63,780 nt of DNA, taken from positions 1 to 63,780 of the forward strand of contig JAFQFV010000016.1 in NCBI GenBank assembly GCA_017398555.1, in the 5' to 3' direction. Made by a program: the position numbers and the translations under genes. Shown here piece by piece: positions 61,961-63,780 of this stretch (position 1 is its first letter; every line of letters begins with the position of its first letter). Under the pieces are notes generated by a model that saw only the letters and a list, made by a program, of their open reading frames with translations, searched no databases and was not told the DNA's origin. Origin of the DNA: Alistipes sp. GTDB lineage: Bacteria > Bacteroidota > Bacteroidia > Bacteroidales > Rikenellaceae.

Positions 61961-63780
61961 ATGACAAACGTTAAGCGCGTCTATACCTTCGGTAACAAAG
62001 AGGCTGAGGGTAATGGCAAAATGAGAGAGTTGCTCGGTGGTAAGGGTGCAAACCTCGCCGAGATGAACCTGATCGGTATTCCGGTTCCTCCGGGCTTTAC
62101 CATCACCACTGATGTTTGTGCTGAGTACTACAAGCACGGCCAGCAGGCAATTATCGACATCCTCCGTCCTGACGTAGAGGCTGCTATCGCAAAGGTAGAG
62201 GCTCTGACAGGTCGCAAGTTCGGTGATGCTAAGCTTCCACTTCTCGTTTCAGTTCGTTCAGGTGCTCGTGCATCTATGCCTGGTATGATGGATACTATCC
62301 TCAACCTCGGTATGAATGATGAGGCTGTTGAGGCTGTTGCACAGCTCTCTGGCAACCCTCGTTTCGCTTGGGACTCTTACCGTCGTTTCGTACAGATGTA
62401 CGGTGATGTAGTTCTCGGCATGAAGCCTGTTTCTAAGGAGGATCAGGATCCATTCGAGGTAATTATCGACGAGATGAAGGAGTCAAGAGGCGTTGCTCTC
62501 GATACAGATCTCTCTACTGAGGACCTTAAGGAGTTGGTTGCAAAGTTCAAGGCTGCAGTTAAGGCTCAGACAGGTTCTGACTTCCCTGTAAATCCTTGGG
62601 ATCAGCTTTGGGGTGCAGTTTGCGCTGTATTCGGTTCTTGGATGAACGAGCGTGCTATCCTCTATCGTAAGCTCAACAATATCCCTGCAGAGTGGGGTAC
62701 TGCAGTAAACGTTCAGGCAATGGTATTCGGTAACATGGGTGACAACTCAGCTACCGGTGTTGCTTTCTCTCGTGACGCTGCAACAGGTGAGAACATCTTC
62801 AACGGTGAGTACCTTATCAACGCACAGGGTGAGGACGTTGTGGCAGGTATCCGTACACCACAGCAGATTACTATCGAGGGTTCTAAGCGTTGGGCTGCTG
62901 CTCAGAACATCTCTGAGGAGGAGCGTGCTTCTAAGTACCCTTCACTTGAGGAGGTTATGCCAGAGGTTTATAAGGAGCTCAACGAGATTCAGCACCACCT
63001 TGAGGAGTACTTTACAGATATGCAGGATATCGAGTTCACTATCCAGGACGGTAAGCTCTGGATGCTCCAGTGCCGTAACGGTAAGCGTACCGGTGCTGCG
63101 ATGGTGAAGATCGCTATGGATATGCTCCGCGAGGGTCTTATTGACGAGAAGACCGCAGTTCTCCGTTGTGAGCCTGAGAAGCTCGACGAGCTGCTCCACC
63201 CTGTATTCGACAAGAAGGCTATCAAGAGTGCAAAGGTTGTTGTTAAGGGTCTGCCAGCATCTCCAGGTGCAGCTACAGGTCCTGTTGTATTCTTCGCTGA
63301 TGACGCTGAGAAGGTATATGCTCAGACTGGTCAGAAGGCTATCCTCGTTCGTATCGAGACCTCTCCAGAGGATTTGAAGGGTATGCTCGATGCAGCAGGT
63401 ATCCTTACTGCTCGCGGTGGTATGACATCTCACGCAGCTGTAGTTGCTCGTGGTATGGGTAAGTGCTGCGTATCAGGTGCAGGTGAGCTTGAGATTGACT
63501 ACAAGGCTCGTACAATCAAGATTGGTGGCCTTACTATCAAGGAGGGCGACTGGATCTCTCTCAACGGTTCTACCGGTGAGGTTTACCTCGGTCAGGTAGC
63601 TACTCAGGCTGCTGATTTGAGTGGTGACTTCGGTCAGTTGATGGATTTGGCAGGTAAGTATGCCAAGATGAAGGTTCGTGCTAATGCCGACACTCCGCGT
63701 GATGCAGAGCAGGCATTCGCATTCGGTGCCGAGGGTATCGGTCTTTGCCGTACCGAGCACATGTTCTTCGAGGGCGAGCG
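61961..63780 (+). CDS. ppdK: Pyruvate, phosphate dikinase (5' part, cut by window end)
   Basis: Interconverts pyruvate, ATP and phosphate with PEP, AMP and pyrophosphate. The first 606 codons are present and open to the window end, so the stop is missing. Visible are the ATP-grasp start [12 protein letters not shown] (24-35), [43 protein letters not shown], the phospho-histidine loop [15 protein letters not shown] with the histidine at about residue 491, and the beginning of the PEP domain ([14 protein letters not shown]). Codons are strongly biased, which suggests high expression. Confidence 0.95.
   Translation, partial: MTNVKRVYTFGNKEAEGNGKMRELLGGKGANLAEMNLIGIPVPPGFTITTDVCAEYYKHGQQAIIDILRPDVEAAIAKVEALTGRKFGDAKLPLLVSVRSGARASMPGMMDTILNLGMNDEAVEAVAQLSGNPRFAWDSYRRFVQMYGDVVLGMKPVSKEDQDPFEVIIDEMKESRGVALDTDLSTEDLKELVAKFKAAVKAQTGSDFPVNPWDQLWGAVCAVFGSWMNERAILYRKLNNIPAEWGTAVNVQAMVFGNMGDNSATGVAFSRDAATGENIFNGEYLINAQGEDVVAGIRTPQQITIEGSKRWAAAQNISEEERASKYPSLEEVMPEVYKELNEIQHHLEEYFTDMQDIEFTIQDGKLWMLQCRNGKRTGAAMVKIAMDMLREGLIDEKTAVLRCEPEKLDELLHPVFDKKAIKSAKVVVKGLPASPGAATGPVVFFADDAEKVYAQTGQKAILVRIETSPEDLKGMLDAAGILTARGGMTSHAAVVARGMGKCCVSGAGELEIDYKARTIKIGGLTIKEGDWISLNGSTGEVYLGQVATQAADLSGDFGQLMDLAGKYAKMKVRANADTPRDAEQAFAFGAEGIGLCRTEHMFFEGE

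Overview
The window reads as chromosomal DNA of a strictly or facultatively anaerobic gut-type member of the Bacteroidales, most like the Alistipes/Rikenellaceae side of the order (inference). Reasons: promoters have the Bacteroidota form TTG-N19-22-TAnnTTTG with no useful Shine-Dalgarno; the proteins include lineage markers (DUF4301, DUF5723, BspA-type leucine-rich lipoproteins, a V-type ATPase with a DUF2764 subunit, an NTase and outer-membrane barrels of Bacteroidota type); and energy genes include an Rnf complex and the futalosine-pathway enzyme MqnC. I see no rRNA, tRNA, CRISPR, phage or transposase gene.

Layout. 304-5478 (minus): gct-M20 peptidase-rnr-mqnC operon. 5589-11059 (plus): tig, clpP, clpX, then transketolase. 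11222-18776 (minus): V-ATPase operon E-DUF2764-A-B-D-I-K. 19268-20701 (minus): DUF4301. 20810-24999 (plus): murB-tilS-holA-degenerate class IV aminotransferase. 25095-32081 (plus): nadE-rseC-rnfBCDGEA. 32206-36311 (plus): an accessory stretch with a MORN-like protein, an AT-rich secreted protein and a PH/DUF2089/Yip1 trio. 36435-40453 (minus): galM, gltX, a sugar-phosphate nucleotidyltransferase. 40621-42572 (plus): barrel, glycerophosphodiesterase, Clp_N-like protein. 42957-46666 (minus): surface lipoprotein and DUF5723 pair. 46746-55804 (plus): uvrC-nth, PEGA/DUF1566 protein, C_GCAxxG_C_C protein, ridA, and a receiver-receiver-ATP-grasp protein. 55836-59031 (minus): DUF2812-padR and a fimbrillin/LRR lipoprotein. 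59190-63780 (plus): flippase, mnmA, and the first 606 codons of ppdK, cut by the window edge.

How parts fit together. Rnf couples ferredoxin:NAD+ oxidoreduction to an ion gradient, NadE in the same operon makes its NAD+, and the V-ATPase K subunit keeps all five residues that bind Na+ in Enterococcus NtpK, so a sodium circuit is plausible. The NadE glutaminase domain has lost its catalytic cysteine and should depend on free ammonia.

The most unusual material lies between genes. A family of about 120-150 bp nested-hairpin elements (six copies, family I) and a related family II (two copies) sit directly 3' of stop codons. The outer arms are conserved, the inner stem changes sequence but stays paired, and the apex is TAC...GTA. 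In two cases the element supplies the last codons and stop of the neighbouring gene. A separate run of seven hairpins at 42602-42818 includes a 10-bp long-range pairing that competes with one of them. Several genes start 4-8 nt after the -7 box, so they are probably leaderless.
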